64,000 nucleotides of DNA from assembly GCA_964036275.1 (NCBI GenBank), contig OZ038434.1, forward strand, positions 8,947,060 to 9,011,059, given 5' to 3'. The first letter of the stretch is position 1. Each line of letters starts with the position of its first letter. Shown piece after piece: positions 39,719 to 51,080 of the stretch. This DNA comes from Litoditis marina. Its lineage: Eukaryota > Nematoda > Chromadorea > Rhabditida > Rhabditidae. The position numbers and the translations under genes are program-made. The notes under the pieces were generated by a model. The model had not been told where the DNA came from. It saw only the letters and a list, made by a program, of their open reading frames with translations, and ran no database searches.

Positions 39719-41883
39719 TCGAACAAGGGTTTTTTTTGGTTGAAAAGATTGGGAATGTTTCACAAAATAGTTGATTGGGCAAAAAAATACTCGATTCACT
39801 ATTTGCTCGGGAAATGGAATTTATTAGTGATTTGGATCTGTAATTGTATGCTTAACTCATAATATCCCATAAACCGATATTTTGAATCGGAATAAAATTG
39901 AATGAACGCATTCGAAGTTTGAAGCAAAAATTTGAGCATGCGAATTTTCGAATCGGAATAGTTTGTAGAGGTTTTGAGATATAAATTCAATGAGTAAAGT
40001 GAGTTGTACTTTTTTGATTATGCACTTCATTCAATTATATTATATGAGTACGCCGTCCTCTCGGGATCGCGAGAAACTGCACTGATTGGTAATAAAAAAT
40101 AAAAAATAGTTAAAAATAGCCAATCAAGGACAAGCGTCATAGTACTAGATCATTTGAGATTTGAACATTACAAAGTCCCGATGTTATCAAGTTCCTACTA
40201 AATGGAATCGTAAGATTTTATCCGCAAACCGCTTAGTTTGCTAATTACAGGTCAACTAGAATTGTCAAGCAAGTATCGCCCTATGCTAAGTGAGAAGCTC
40301 TCTTATGAATATCAGGAAACGCTTCATACATGTCTGAAACTTCGTAAACTTCGATGAATCGCAATGTTGGAAAAAATCAGCCGCTATCAGTTCAAATAGA
40401 CATTAAATTTATAAAATACGACCTAGATTAGCAAAGTGAAGTGGAACGTGCATGAGCAGCCAAATCCTCATTTCCTCATGAAAAAATTCAAATGTTATTT
40501 AACTGTTCAATTGACTTCGAGATGGTTTGATCCTAATGCTGTACACGCCTCGTATGGAAATGTCATTAGGCCCCGTGAAATTGTCCCATTCGCTCAATAT
40601 AGTACTAACCACACCGAGTGGGCAGTGTGAACGTGGTCTTGTTTATAACTACATAATCTCCTGGGAAGAATAGTTAAGAGCTGTGTTGAAAACAGAGTTT
40701 CAAGAGTTGTAAAATGTGTCCTGAAAGGTGAATCACTTCAAGTTCACCTCGCATTTAGTTACAATTTTCGAAGATGAGCGCAAAATATACGTGACCATAC
40801 CATGTTGTTCAGTTCAAACATGTCGACGATATATTGTTAAAGGAGGACAGAATGGAAAGCTAGTTTAGGAACCCCGGGGTACCTAAACATAACGTTGCGC
40901 GCGCCAAAACAAACTAAAACATATGAACCGTATGTAAACTGGGTTTGTTAGTTTGAGTTAAAAAAAGGTATATATCAGTTTCACTTGAACAGCTCTTCCA
41001 TATTAAATTTCTTTTCTGTCCCCATTTCCTAGCAAATATCCATTCATGATATCATTGTGAGAGTCGCCAACAAACAAAATTACAACCATATAATGAAACA
41101 TAGAACAAACTCGATTATTAATTCCACAATTCACCAAGCAATGTCCAACCTGTGATTGCTTTCAACTTGTGTCGTTTTATGTTTCATGAATGAGGCATCG
41201 AAATACAGAAATCAACTTCACTGAAGCAGACACATAGTACTTTTGAAAGAATTTGCACTAATTGACTTTTGCACACTGACAACAAGATGATACGGCTACA
41301 ACAACTTTCCACTTTCGTGAAATTAAAATAGATTATTCTACGTTCATTTCAATGAAGACCGTTTCAAGCTAAAAAAAACTAATCAAGACAAGACCCAACT
41401 TTCAAATAATAGTGAAATTGAGTTTTTGCAGTTGGCAGACACAATGCGGAATAGATCGATAGTCAACAAAAAGATGTATCGTCGACAATCTGTTGAGGAA
41501 CTACTGAATAGCTCAAACAGGTGAAATTTGTTAGCCAATTCAAGACTCAACAAATTTCAAACCCGTCTTGAATAAGCAAAGATCAAATAATAAGGCACAG
41601 CGAGACGCTTTTCAAGTGAATCCAATCTGGGGTCTGGATTTGTTTACTGTTTATGTTCAGTTTTCGAAAGAAAATTCGATACAACTGAATACAAACCATG
41701 TTATGGAAAGTACCTGGGCATAAAAATTATAAAAATTCCACACGATTTCTGAATACTGAAAACGCTAACATTTTGCGCCATATATAGTCGTTGTCAACGG
41801 AAAGGCGGGCGGGCACTGTATATCTCACTTTCCGCTGTGTATGCACGCAGTCTTCGATTTCAAAGCGTGCCGGTTATGTTCTC

Positions 41884-41950
41884 TTATAGCGTAGTGGTTT
41901 GCGCCCTGCTACAATTTTTTTTGCTCGCAGGTTGGATTCAAGCGAGATAC
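41884..41950 (+). pseudogene. tRNA-like relic
   Basis: TAGCGTAGTGGTTTGCGCC (box A-like) and GCAGGTTGGATTC (box B with one change) at tRNA spacing. It is strongly decayed, with a T8 run where the anticodon arm should be. Confidence 0.4.
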
Positions 41951-42965
41951 AGAAATTCATATATTTGTTTATTTTTGACATTAAGGTTTTATCCAGATCT
42001 GAAAAGTTATTTTTCAAGCTCTTCTCCCCTTTTCTTACAATATGCGAACCGTCACTATTGCGGTTTCCTCGTAGCTGTAAAGAGAATGTTCAAAATGGAA
42101 TAACACATTCTACACAGTTTCCATTTACGGACTCGATTTCACTCTCTTCAATGTCATTAGTCAGACAAACTGAAAAAGTTTAATTCCCAATGGACTTTGG
42201 CCGTTTGATAGATGTACGGGCCAATCAGACATTTATCACAAGTTGCCTCATTTGATTATGCATCGATAAGAGAGCGAATGATAAACTGTGCTGAATGAAT
42301 GCACTTGTTGCGATTCGACCAGAAATGAAAAGAGAGGGGATTCACTTGTTGAAACATAATATGATTTCTGTTCTTGTTGTTGTTCATAATTCCGAGCTCA
42401 ATTGGAGGAGACCACGAACAGGTTTTTGAGCTGGAGATCGATTTGAAGTTCTGAAATCGAGAAAATTTGGACAATTCAGTTGAACGCTCGAAGCTCGCTT
42501 ATGTTGAAACTCACGGAGAAAGAGAAAACAAAGAGAAACGCAATCCTTAAAATGAGAAAAAAGAGAGAGAGAAAAGCGCAAATCTATGAGAAAATCTGAT
42601 AGGTAGAGAATACTTAGTTCCCCGAACAATATGGCTCGGATTACTGCGAATTTTTCACGGTTAAGTTTCCTAGTTTTGTAATTGTTGACATGCTCGCGTG
42701 GTAGAAACTTTCAAATTCCTTCAAGTCCATCATTCTGTGAAAAAAAACCGAATGTTCAACACCTATCAAAGTAAAATGTTGTTCACCTTTGAAAAATTGT
42801 TTATCATTTCAGATTTTCCGAAACAGGCATCTTTTCTACTAGTTGGTATAGTCTGTTTAGTTCCGAACTGGACTCCGTTTACTGTATGAAAATAGGGGCG
42901 GAGCTTATGACTTGGCAACCATTCAAACATTCTAGGCCATAATTCGATGTTTTCAAAATAACAGC

Positions 42966-43043
42966 AGCTTGGGGGATCGAACCTACGAAGACGGACAGCC
43001 ACCTGGCCGAAAACAGCGCCTTAGACCACTCGGCCATTTGAGC
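42966..43043 (-). pseudogene. tRNA-Leu/Ser-like relic
   Basis: The minus strand reads ATGGCCGAGTGGTCTAAGGC, a classic leucine/serine tRNA D arm. An extra variable stretch follows, then AGGTTCGATCC as box B. The acceptor and anticodon stems are poor, so it is probably a pseudogene. Confidence 0.6.
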
Positions 43044-43657
43044 TTGTTTTATCGCGGCGGGGGAGCGGCCCATATTCGGCGATCACGAACGTTTCAGTGT
43101 GTGCAAAATGTTTTCGAATTTCCTAATGAAAACTTGAGCAAATTCAATATTTGGATAAGTGAAGAATATAATCTCTCATAGAAACTCTTAGGAAGAGGAA
43201 AAGATAACATAACTAAGGAATAAATGCATGTGTAGGTTAAACTTTTATTTGGCTGTTGGAAAGATTATTGATTGTGCCCTGATCTGGCAAAATGCCCAGC
43301 CGCCGCCCTGCACACGCAACGCGAGAGGTGCCAGGGGTGCAACACTTTCATTGGATACGAGTCCAACTTGGAACTAAACAGACTATAGCGTCTTCTCGTG
43401 CATCGCTCGTGTAATCAAGTTCTCCGGTGTTTCAGAATAGAATAACGTGTCGCCCCTCACCATTTCTGTCTTTCTATGACCAGAGGGTTGTTCCTGTTGG
43501 ATATTATTTTGCAAAGTGCAAGTTTGCACTGACTCATTATTCAAATGTCAAAAACATAATTTTATCAAGAAAACAAAAATTAATTGATCATGTGATTAGA
43601 TAATCAAATCAAGTGTTCCGTTGGGTGCCGTGATGTTTGTGATCAAATGAATTTTAT

Positions 43658-43727
43658 AAACCTAAGCTTGGGCATAGACGAATTTTTCAAACGAATTATA
43701 AATATGTCTATGCCCAAGCTTAGGTTT
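43658..43727. mobile_element. 70-bp perfect-stem hairpin
   Basis: AAACCTAAGCTTGGGCATAGAC at 43658-43679 is complementary to 43706-43727, giving a 22-bp stem with a 26-bp loop. It lies upstream of gene D. Probably a small foldback element. Confidence 0.7.
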
Positions 43728-43880
43728 TGAATTTATGTTGGTTTTTGATGTCAGTTCATATTTTGTATCTGCAGTGTGCTTTCTTTTCCTTTTCCATGTT
43801 ACTTGACTGTTTTTTTTCTGTTATTCAACTTATTTTCCACTTTTCTATCTTCATTTCTGGTTTTTATGGTTCACATCAGA

Positions 43881-46800
43881 ATGAACATCACTTGTGAAGA
43901 GGGTTTCGTTTACAAAACGTTCACGCCACTTCACTTCTCGCTCTTGGAGTCAATAATTCTATGTGTAACTACTTTAAAAGCCACTCATCGGCTTCGGAAA
44001 AACTACTGGAATGAATTGTATTATCACAGAAACTGTCGGGTAACTCTTTTCCATCCAACGTTTCATTACGAGTTAAACTGAGTGGTTCACACATGGTAGG
44101 ATGGCTTGAAACTCAAAGACGGGAAACCAATTTTTTTCAAAAAAGAGAGTTTCACACGAGTTTCGCAAGAAATGTACGCGGTCAAACATTATATTTTTCC
44201 GGTGCTGGCTAGATTGTTGCGCGCTGTATGCGCGCTAGTGCCTAGTTTCTCCCTTAAGAAACCTCAGTTTCCACCAGTCTAGAACACTCGAAACTTTTCA
44301 AAACTCCAACAATAGAATTTCAACGTAATTCAACACCGTCTACAAAAAAGATGTAAAGATTGTAATAATTCATTTTCAGTGTCTGTTGCGTGCGTATTTC
44401 ATGCTGTTTGATGTGTACTCTGTCATCCTGGCTAGTATTCTGGTACGAAATCAGTTCAGTGTTATGGAAAATCACTATCGACAAAATTAGTGATACTTTG
44501 CTGCTCATGATTAGTGTCATGTAGTCACAGGAACTTGCAGACTGGAGGAACTGATCATTCACTAAACGTTAAAAAAACAGAAAGTACCGCCGCGCTGTGA
44601 AAAAAACCGTAATTAACAGTTTCAACGACGCTTGTTTGATGTACTTATAATTCACGCAATGTCGATTTAGCTGAATTAGTGCACGACATAGAACACCTTT
44701 TAGTTTCTAAACGTATGGAAGTAGTCTGAATTCCAGTCCTATCATATCATTGCGTACTACGCCTACACGACTGGATGCGATGTTCTTCTCCCTATGTGGC
44801 TGTGTTTCTGTGCGAGATACTCGACAAATACGATATTCATATCTTATTCGTATCTGCAACTGGCGATGGTAGTCGAAAGATTGGCAGCGACTCTGCGAAA
44901 AGCCACCTATGAGCAGTCCAAGGTTCCTCTAGGTATTTGGGCAACTGGGATAGCGGTGAGTTTCAGAATAAGGAAACAATCCACGTTTAACGAATGGACT
45001 GCCTTTTCTTGTAGGTGTTATAGAACAATTTACACTATTGACAATATCGGGTGAAATTTTCTCACTTTGAGATTTAGCGTGACACTGTGGCATAGCTCTG
45101 ATGTTGTTTGAATGAAATTAATGGATCACGCTGACCCAGGAAAGACAGTTGCACGACTAGTTTTTAGAGGATCGGTTTTTTTGACTAGTTCTTGACAACA
45201 AATGAAGCACTTCTTACAAAAAATCATGTATTAATGATGTTTTCAGCTGGTTTTAAGTGGCGCCACAGCCGCTTGGGCCATGAAGAATGTTGATTTTGCA
45301 ACCTCCGTTCCACTCTGTGATTCTTCCATTGGAATGAACCGAGATTCGGCCAAACAGTACAATACAGTACTTCTTTTGGTGGAATTGATTACCGTTGTAT
45401 TGCTAGCTGTCTTGGTCTTCTGCAACAGAGACAGAAAGAACAAGTGGGATGACGTTGAAACCGCTTTCATTCTGTTTATTCATTTCAAGAACATAGCACT
45501 TGCTTAGCAATTCGAAAAACTGATGAACTCGAGGATGACAATTATATGAACTAATATGTTTTAATGAAAGTTGGTGGAGAAAGGGAAAGAACTGATTGTG
45601 AAGTTCAGTATCTTCTCGGAATGTCAAATAGCGAATAGTCCTTTTTCGAACAAGTTCAGCACTTGGAACAAATCAACTACTATCACTCTGGAAATAATAA
45701 TATTTCAGTTCTCCGTAATTTGAAAAACTATATGAGTGAATTAAGTCATTATTTGTTACGTATTGTGATACTATCTGTTATTATTTCCACCATTACGTTG
45801 TACTGTGTTTACAAATATGGGTCCCGCCGCGCCCATCGCAGTCCTTTAATATATTGCATCATAATTGGGCTAGCTGGTTTATTTTCAGTTGTTGTTCTCT
45901 CTGTTTAGTTTTCTTTTCTTTCTTTTTGTAAAGTAAATCGCGCATCTTATATTTTATATTAATAAAGTCTATATCAAAAGCGTTTTCGTGTTAACTATTT
46001 TAGTGGCTTTCCACTAATTACTGCTATTTTTATCATCGATATTCTTTTTACACAAACTTCTGTTTGTAACTTGGGGGCCGAACCGCTCGATCGATAGATA
46101 GCTAGTGCGCGGAATTTCTTTTTGAGGTAAGGGCCTATTAATTTATTATATTTGTGCATTTTCAAATTTTCTTGTCCTGTTTATTTTCAATTGCCGTCTA
46201 CAAAGTCTCTTGAAGTAATAGAGATCGGCACATTCCTGTTTGTTTTGGCTGCGTCTTGTGAAGTAATCAAGACGTGGTAACACTGTGACCTGTGAAGAAA
46301 GCGGGAATCAGTTTTTTATTGTTTGTTGTGAGATACCAGGTCAAAGTAGACTGTACGTATCGTCACCGACCCCGCCGAAGTGGCATCTGAGTGAATTCTC
46401 GGTATAAAATAGCATTTTTCCAAGGGGAATTGCTGTCCGATTTTTCATTTTCAGACCTTTCTTTGGTGGAGTACGGTGAAATCGCTGCCCAATTTTTCAA
46501 TTTGGTATTGAAAGTCAATGGGTACAGTGAGCAACAACGCAAACATGAATGGACAGGGACAAGGAAACAAGAACGATTTACACACTGCAATGGAGAGTGG
46601 GAACAGTGTGTCAGGATTATCAGGAAGGAATGGAACAGTGGAAAGAAGTGCGCCTATGGAGCCCAGAGGGGCAGACAGTGTACATGAGGCTGAGGTTCAA
46701 CCAACGGGAATGGAAGCAGTGATATTGAAATCAGTGACGCGATTGGTGATTTATGCTGAGAAGGAGATAAGCAAGCATACAAGATTGGGAACACAAAGGG

Positions 46801-49800
46801 AAGATGCAATGAGGGATATTCGCAGGGAAGCAGAGGCATTGGATAAGTTGGTTAAAGTGGTGAATGGAGTGAAGCGGAACGAGACAAGTGTGTTGGATGA
46901 AGAATTTCACGACACTTTGGAACGTGCAAACATCAGAACAGCAGGAGACGTCAAGGACCTGTTGACTTTGGCAACTGATAGTGGAGCAATTGTTCAAGAG
47001 ATTTGCCAAGTATTGGGATGTAGTGAAGCGGATGTGGTTGATACAGTGAGTGTCAAGGAAGCTGTGTTAAATAGTGTGTGCACTACTTTGGACTGTGATC
47101 AAAGTGTGGTTGCTGAGAAGTGTGTCAACAGAGTCATGAGATGTGAAGAGCTTGAGAAGAAGCAATTGGAAAGCATCGAAAGGAACTCCTTTGTTGATGT
47201 GACAGGTGGAGAAAACAAGAAGTCAAGTGTGAAGGATGAGGACTTTGATGAGCTTATACAGCGATTCAATAGAGTGAAACAAGGAAGATCGATAGATGGC
47301 TATGTGAGGTCTAACAGTGGAAGTACAGTGGGATCAGTATTGACGACTGGGTCCGTTGTACGAGAAAGCAGGGACAAGGTGAACACTTGGAGGGAACATC
47401 AAGTGAGAGAAGGAGATAGTTGTGGTGGATACAATTTGTCACCACAGGATTTTCATTGGTTCGGCGATCAGAGGAGTAATCATGGCGGAACATATGTCGG
47501 ACAAGGTGATCAACCTCTGGGGCGTAATCTGGTGCAGACACGCGAGGGCGATTCACATCAGTCAATGATGTATGAGTTCATGAGGTCACAAGCTGCACCG
47601 CCCATTGGTAATTTCAGTGGGGATGGCTCTCAGCCATGGTCAGCATATGTGAAATCTTTTCTGATCAGGTATCCTAAGGAAGTGTGGAGAGACGATCATC
47701 TGAGAGATATGTTAGTGGAGAAACTGACTGGATCGGCAAGAGATCATTTCAAGATTCTGAAAAGGGAAGACCGTGATGGATCGTTTGACCGGCTAGTGTG
47801 GGCCATGAAGTTGAGAATGAACGAGGCAGGAAGGATTGAGACGGTGAAGGCAATATCAAGTGTGAGAAGCCTGTACAAGTCAAGGGATGAGTCTGTGGCA
47901 AAATTCTGTGTGAGACTGGAATTGCTAACCGGAAAGGCTTACCCGCAGCTGTCAGATGAGGCTCTTTCAATGACACGAGCTGATATACTGTACCAGCAAT
48001 TGCGACACTGGCAGGAAGCGGTACATTTGGTGAATGCATTGGAGGATTCAGAAGAGAGTCAAGCATATGAGGAAGTAAAGCGACTCGCATTACGTATGGA
48101 TAGGAATCGGAGTTCATTGCCTGACAAAAGGTTCTACCATAATGACACGTCTACCGACAAGATAGTTGGTACGCCTTTCAAAGCGAGTGATGATGTGAGA
48201 TCAGCACAGAGGGAGGATAAAAGGTGTTTCAAGTGCAATGGCCTTGGACACATTGCTCAGAATTGCAATGCTGGTGATGTCCCAAAACCTGGTCCGCCGG
48301 GTATGCATGTCCGAAGTTCGTTCGTGGGGAAAGAAGATCCGAAGAAAGAAAGTTTCGCGTCTAGAATTGTCCGAGAGTTCAGAGAAGACCTGAAGAAAGA
48401 AGATCCTAACGCTGGGATCACCTTCAGATCCCAGTCAGCAAGATTTGTCCAGAATGAGAACCCCGTGCAAGAATACCATCCGAGAAGAATGTCCTATTGG
48501 AACAGGCAGAGAAGATATTGTTGATAGTATGTGCTCTTTCATCGACCCATGTTGTTCTATTATTTCATGTCTAGCAGCGTCGGGTCGACGCTTCTCCCGA
48601 CCCCCGGGATGTTACGTATTGTGATACTATCTGTTATTATTTCCACCATTACGTTGTACTGTGTTTACAAATATGGGTCCCGCCGCGCCCATCGCAGTCC
48701 TTTAATATATTGCATCATAATTGGGCTAGCTGGTTTATTTTCAGTTGTTGTTCTCTCTGTTTAGTTTTCTTTTCTTTCTTTTTGTAAAGTAAATCGCGCA
48801 TCTTATATTTTATATTAATAAAGTCTATATCAAAAGCGTTTTCGTGTTAACTATTTTAGTGGCTTTCCACTAATTACTGCTATTTTTATCATCGATATTC
48901 TTTTTACACAAACTTCTGTTTGTAACTTATTCATAATAAATGTTTGTAGGATAAATTATTCCCTCAGTCACAATTTTCAACAACTAGAGAACAGAAATGT
49001 GTTGCGTTTGTTGGTTGGATTGACGACATTTCACTGCAGTGTCACACTGGTCAACAATCTCATGAGAATAGTTCTACCTATGTACAAGGTTGGTTGTAAC
49101 TATTTTCCAATTTTCATCAATGGTCGAATTTTGAGTACTAGGAAACATTGACATCTCTTCTCTGACTACAATTGAATGAATAAATCTAAATCCCTTCTCG
49201 CAGAACGAAGAGCTCGTCGAGTAGCATCTACATGATTATATTAATTGAACGTTAACTTGCTTAAAGAGACCATATCTCTCTAGTTTTGATCTTTGAGCTA
49301 ACAGTTCCATCATATAGAGCTTGAAGAGCTCATTACGAAGATATAACTTTTTCATCTTCGTCTTGCTCTGTTTTCTCATAAAGTCGGTATACACAATGTA
49401 CACCGAGAACGAGTTACTACAAAAAATCAAGAAAATGCTGATAGAAATGCAAAAACTCTCTAAATACGTCCGATACACAAAATGAATGAGAAAGTCAAAC
49501 TTATTGAAAAACAAATTAACTAAGCTGGATAGCGTCACAATGAAAAATTTCAATTTCGGGTATGTATTCAATGGCATTAGGCAATTTTCCATCATTTCAA
49601 ACTTCTAGGGTTGTTGATGAGTATTGAAACACAATAGACCACATTTTTCCAGATTTACAATTTTCAGAATATAGGGAAATGGTCTCTTTCACTGTTTCAG
49701 TTCAATATTTTTTAGGAACAATTCAGTCCCATGATGCTTCGCACAACGATAGAAGCATTGAATGTAAGTGACAGTCGCAAACCTATACTTTGTTATATTA

Positions 49801-50624
49801 AAAGTCAAAACGAAAAATGAACAGAAAGTTAGCGACCTAGACAAATAGACATACACAGAGAGAGAGAGAGAGAGAAAGAGAAAAAGGTGAAAAAGAAAAA
49901 GAAGCAGAGGTGGGGGGAGGAGAGAAAACATCACAGAGAAAAACAGCAGTGAAAGAGAGAAAACTTCAAATTTCATTACGGTTAGGTCTGTAAATTGTCA
50001 AAGAAACTTTCAGATATTTCCTTTCTATACCACGCTGGCTCCCGTAATATTGATTTATATGATCAAAAACCTACGTAAGAAGCGCACGGCTCAGATATCA
50101 CCGAGTCATTTTCGTTCCACCGACCACTTCCAGGTGACTCGTTTTCCATTTAATAAAAAAAGTGGTTCTTTACAAAATAAAGTTGATCACGGCTACAGTA
50201 TTCATTGCTGATTGGGTTTTCCGTTTTTCCTGTTTTGAAACTACAGTTTCAATTAATACAGAGTGAAACTATGTCAAAAGTTATTGTAGAGAGAAAATTA
50301 TCGTTTGTCGTTTTCTCCGTGTGGACTGGGGTAAATAATGAAAAAAATTCAATTGGTGCGTTTGTGCCTGAATTACGATCAGCGCCCAAGCTTGGAGTTT
50401 GGCGTGGACGTTGTTCTACAATGTCTTGGGGTAGTTGTACTTATCAGAAGTCTAGAAAGTGGTTTTTGATATTATCTAATTCCACTTTCATGCAGGATTT
50501 GTTTGTGATAACAAAATGGAATAAGGATATAAAGTGAAGGAAATTACAAAGTAATTTGTAACATTAATCCAGTGCCGTGCTAATTTTTCAGAACCTGCAA
50601 GCGTCGTGGGCCTCTAGAACATGA
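43881..50624 (+). CDS. Srab-like chemoreceptor gene D, split by an LTR element
   Basis: Eight exons: 43881-44039, 44380-44442, 44737-44955, 45247-45443, 48950-49088, 49716-49763, 50014-50133 and 50592-50624 (TGA), giving 325 residues. It is a seven-helix Sra-superfamily receptor, the most diverged of the four here. Seen: MNITCEEGF start, YYHRNCR ending exon 1, GCDVLLPMWLC, VERLAAT with TYEQSKVPLG, AWAMKNVDF, the INYSLSHNFQQLENRNVLRL loop and IFPFYTT in the last helix. Exon sizes equal those of genes A-C almost exactly. The intron 45444-48949 has swollen to 3.5 kb because a gag-only LTR retrotransposon (45754-48926) lies in it; the 3' LTR ends 23 bp before exon 5. The coding frame itself is unbroken. 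Whether splicing still works is open. Confidence 0.87.
44110..44275 (-). repeat. dispersed repeat, copy 2
   Basis: The reverse complement matches 35985-36195 (GCACTAGCGCGCATACAGCG, CAGCACCGGAAAAATATA). It lies in intron 1 of gene D. Confidence 0.6.
45749..45753. repeat. target-site duplication, left copy (TTATT)
   Basis: TTATT directly before the 5' LTR, matching TTATT at 48927-48931 directly after the 3' LTR. Confidence 0.8.
45754..46070 (+). repeat. 5' LTR (317 bp)
   Basis: It begins TGTTACGTATTG and ends TTTGTAAC, so the tips are inverted (TGTTAC/GTAAC). It is identical by eye to 48610-48926. An AATAAA-like polyadenylation motif (ATTAATAAAG) lies near the middle. Small ORFs in the LTR are repeated in both copies and are not genes. 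Confidence 0.9.
46072..46085 (+). other. primer binding site, tRNA-Pro type
   Basis: TGGGGGCCGAACCG starts one base after the 5' LTR. It is complementary to a tRNA 3' end CGGTTCGGCCC plus CCA, which from memory fits nematode tRNA-Pro. Confidence 0.65.
46518..48524 (+). CDS. Gag polyprotein of LTR element
   Basis: 668 codons, intact. It is a structural protein expected to assemble the retroelement particle and package RNA. The N-terminal 250 residues are polar with a predicted helical, E/K-rich character. The middle (about residues 350-520) has the capsid-like retrotransposon Gag domain: PPIGNFSGDGSQPWSAYVKS, then LVEKLTGSARDHF, and SVAKFCVRLELLTG. A CCHC zinc knuckle follows, CFKCNGLGHIAQNC (C570, C573, H578, C583). 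The tail is basic. The frame ends 86 bp before the 3' LTR and no pol frame follows. Codon use is more G-rich on the coding strand than the surrounding receptor exons. Confidence 0.88.
   Translation: MGTVSNNANMNGQGQGNKNDLHTAMESGNSVSGLSGRNGTVERSAPMEPRGADSVHEAEVQPTGMEAVILKSVTRLVIYAEKEISKHTRLGTQREDAMRDIRREAEALDKLVKVVNGVKRNETSVLDEEFHDTLERANIRTAGDVKDLLTLATDSGAIVQEICQVLGCSEADVVDTVSVKEAVLNSVCTTLDCDQSVVAEKCVNRVMRCEELEKKQLESIERNSFVDVTGGENKKSSVKDEDFDELIQRFNRVKQGRSIDGYVRSNSGSTVGSVLTTGSVVRESRDKVNTWREHQVREGDSCGGYNLSPQDFHWFGDQRSNHGGTYVGQGDQPLGRNLVQTREGDSHQSMMYEFMRSQAAPPIGNFSGDGSQPWSAYVKSFLIRYPKEVWRDDHLRDMLVEKLTGSARDHFKILKREDRDGSFDRLVWAMKLRMNEAGRIETVKAISSVRSLYKSRDESVAKFCVRLELLTGKAYPQLSDEALSMTRADILYQQLRHWQEAVHLVNALEDSEESQAYEEVKRLALRMDRNRSSLPDKRFYHNDTSTDKIVGTPFKASDDVRSAQREDKRCFKCNGLGHIAQNCNAGDVPKPGPPGMHVRSSFVGKEDPKKESFASRIVREFREDLKKEDPNAGITFRSQSARFVQNENPVQEYHPRRMSYWNRQRRYC
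48610..48926 (+). repeat. 3' LTR (317 bp)
   Basis: Identical by eye to 45754-46070. Its end lies 23 bp upstream of exon 5 of gene D. It is followed by TTATT (48927-48931) and then the original intron end with the TTTGTAG acceptor. Confidence 0.9.
49855..49975. repeat. purine-rich tract in gene D intron
   Basis: About 120 bp of nearly pure A/G (GAGAGA, AAAAAG, GGGGGGAGG) in the intron between exons 6 and 7. Confidence 0.7.
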
Positions 50625-51080
50625 CAGAGTGGCGCGAAGCCTTCGGAAGTAACGACGGCGAATACGAATACACAACCGAGAGAATGAGCTCCGATCGCCA
50701 CATGTTGTAGATTCTGTTCATTCGTTTATAACCAATTTCACTTTGACTCGACAAATCGGCAGAGAGTTAGGTGTGATAATTATCGATTGTGTTCATAAAA
50801 TATGAAAAACATAAAAATAGTAAGTCACTACCGCCAAATGTGAACCGTGAAGATATTCACTTCAATTAGAAGGTCTCAAATAAGGCTGATCACTCATGAT
50901 AACCCAGTACATAATGTTGACGCATCGAAACCAAAGTTAAACATAACGTAACGAAAGAAAGTAATTTTTTGCTACCCTAGAGTAATCTGTTCTCCTTTTA
51001 TAACCAGAAGTATGCGGTTGAACACAATTTTCAAACTATTTATACCCGCGAAATGTCGATTGAACGAGGATAAACGCATA

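Larger units (their letters stand above)
39548..43880. other. 4.3-kb intergenic region between genes G and D
   Basis: No coding exons are recognised. It contains a 72-bp tandem duplication (39575-39718), two tRNA-like relics (41884-41950 plus, 42966-43043 minus) and a hairpin (43658-43727). Short frames here have no motifs. Confidence 0.55.
45754..48926 (+). mobile_element. gag-only LTR retrotransposon in gene D
   Basis: Two 317-bp LTRs flank a 2.5-kb interior that contains a tRNA-Pro-type primer site (46072) and one long ORF (Gag, 46518-48524). No protease, reverse transcriptase, RNase H or integrase frame exists, so it must be mobilised by enzymes of a related full element. The 5-bp TTATT duplications and apparently identical LTRs imply a very recent insertion. 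Immediately before the 3' LTR, instead of a normal polypurine tract, there is a GC hairpin (GTCGGG...CCCGAC, about 48579-48603). Confidence 0.88.

Noticed and set aside
45663..45908. Short hydrophobic ORF also found at 48531-48764
   Set aside because: The shared part lies in the two LTRs, so it is repeat sequence rather than a gene.
47749..48117. Minus-strand ORF of 122 codons
   Set aside because: Antisense shadow of the LTR element Gag.
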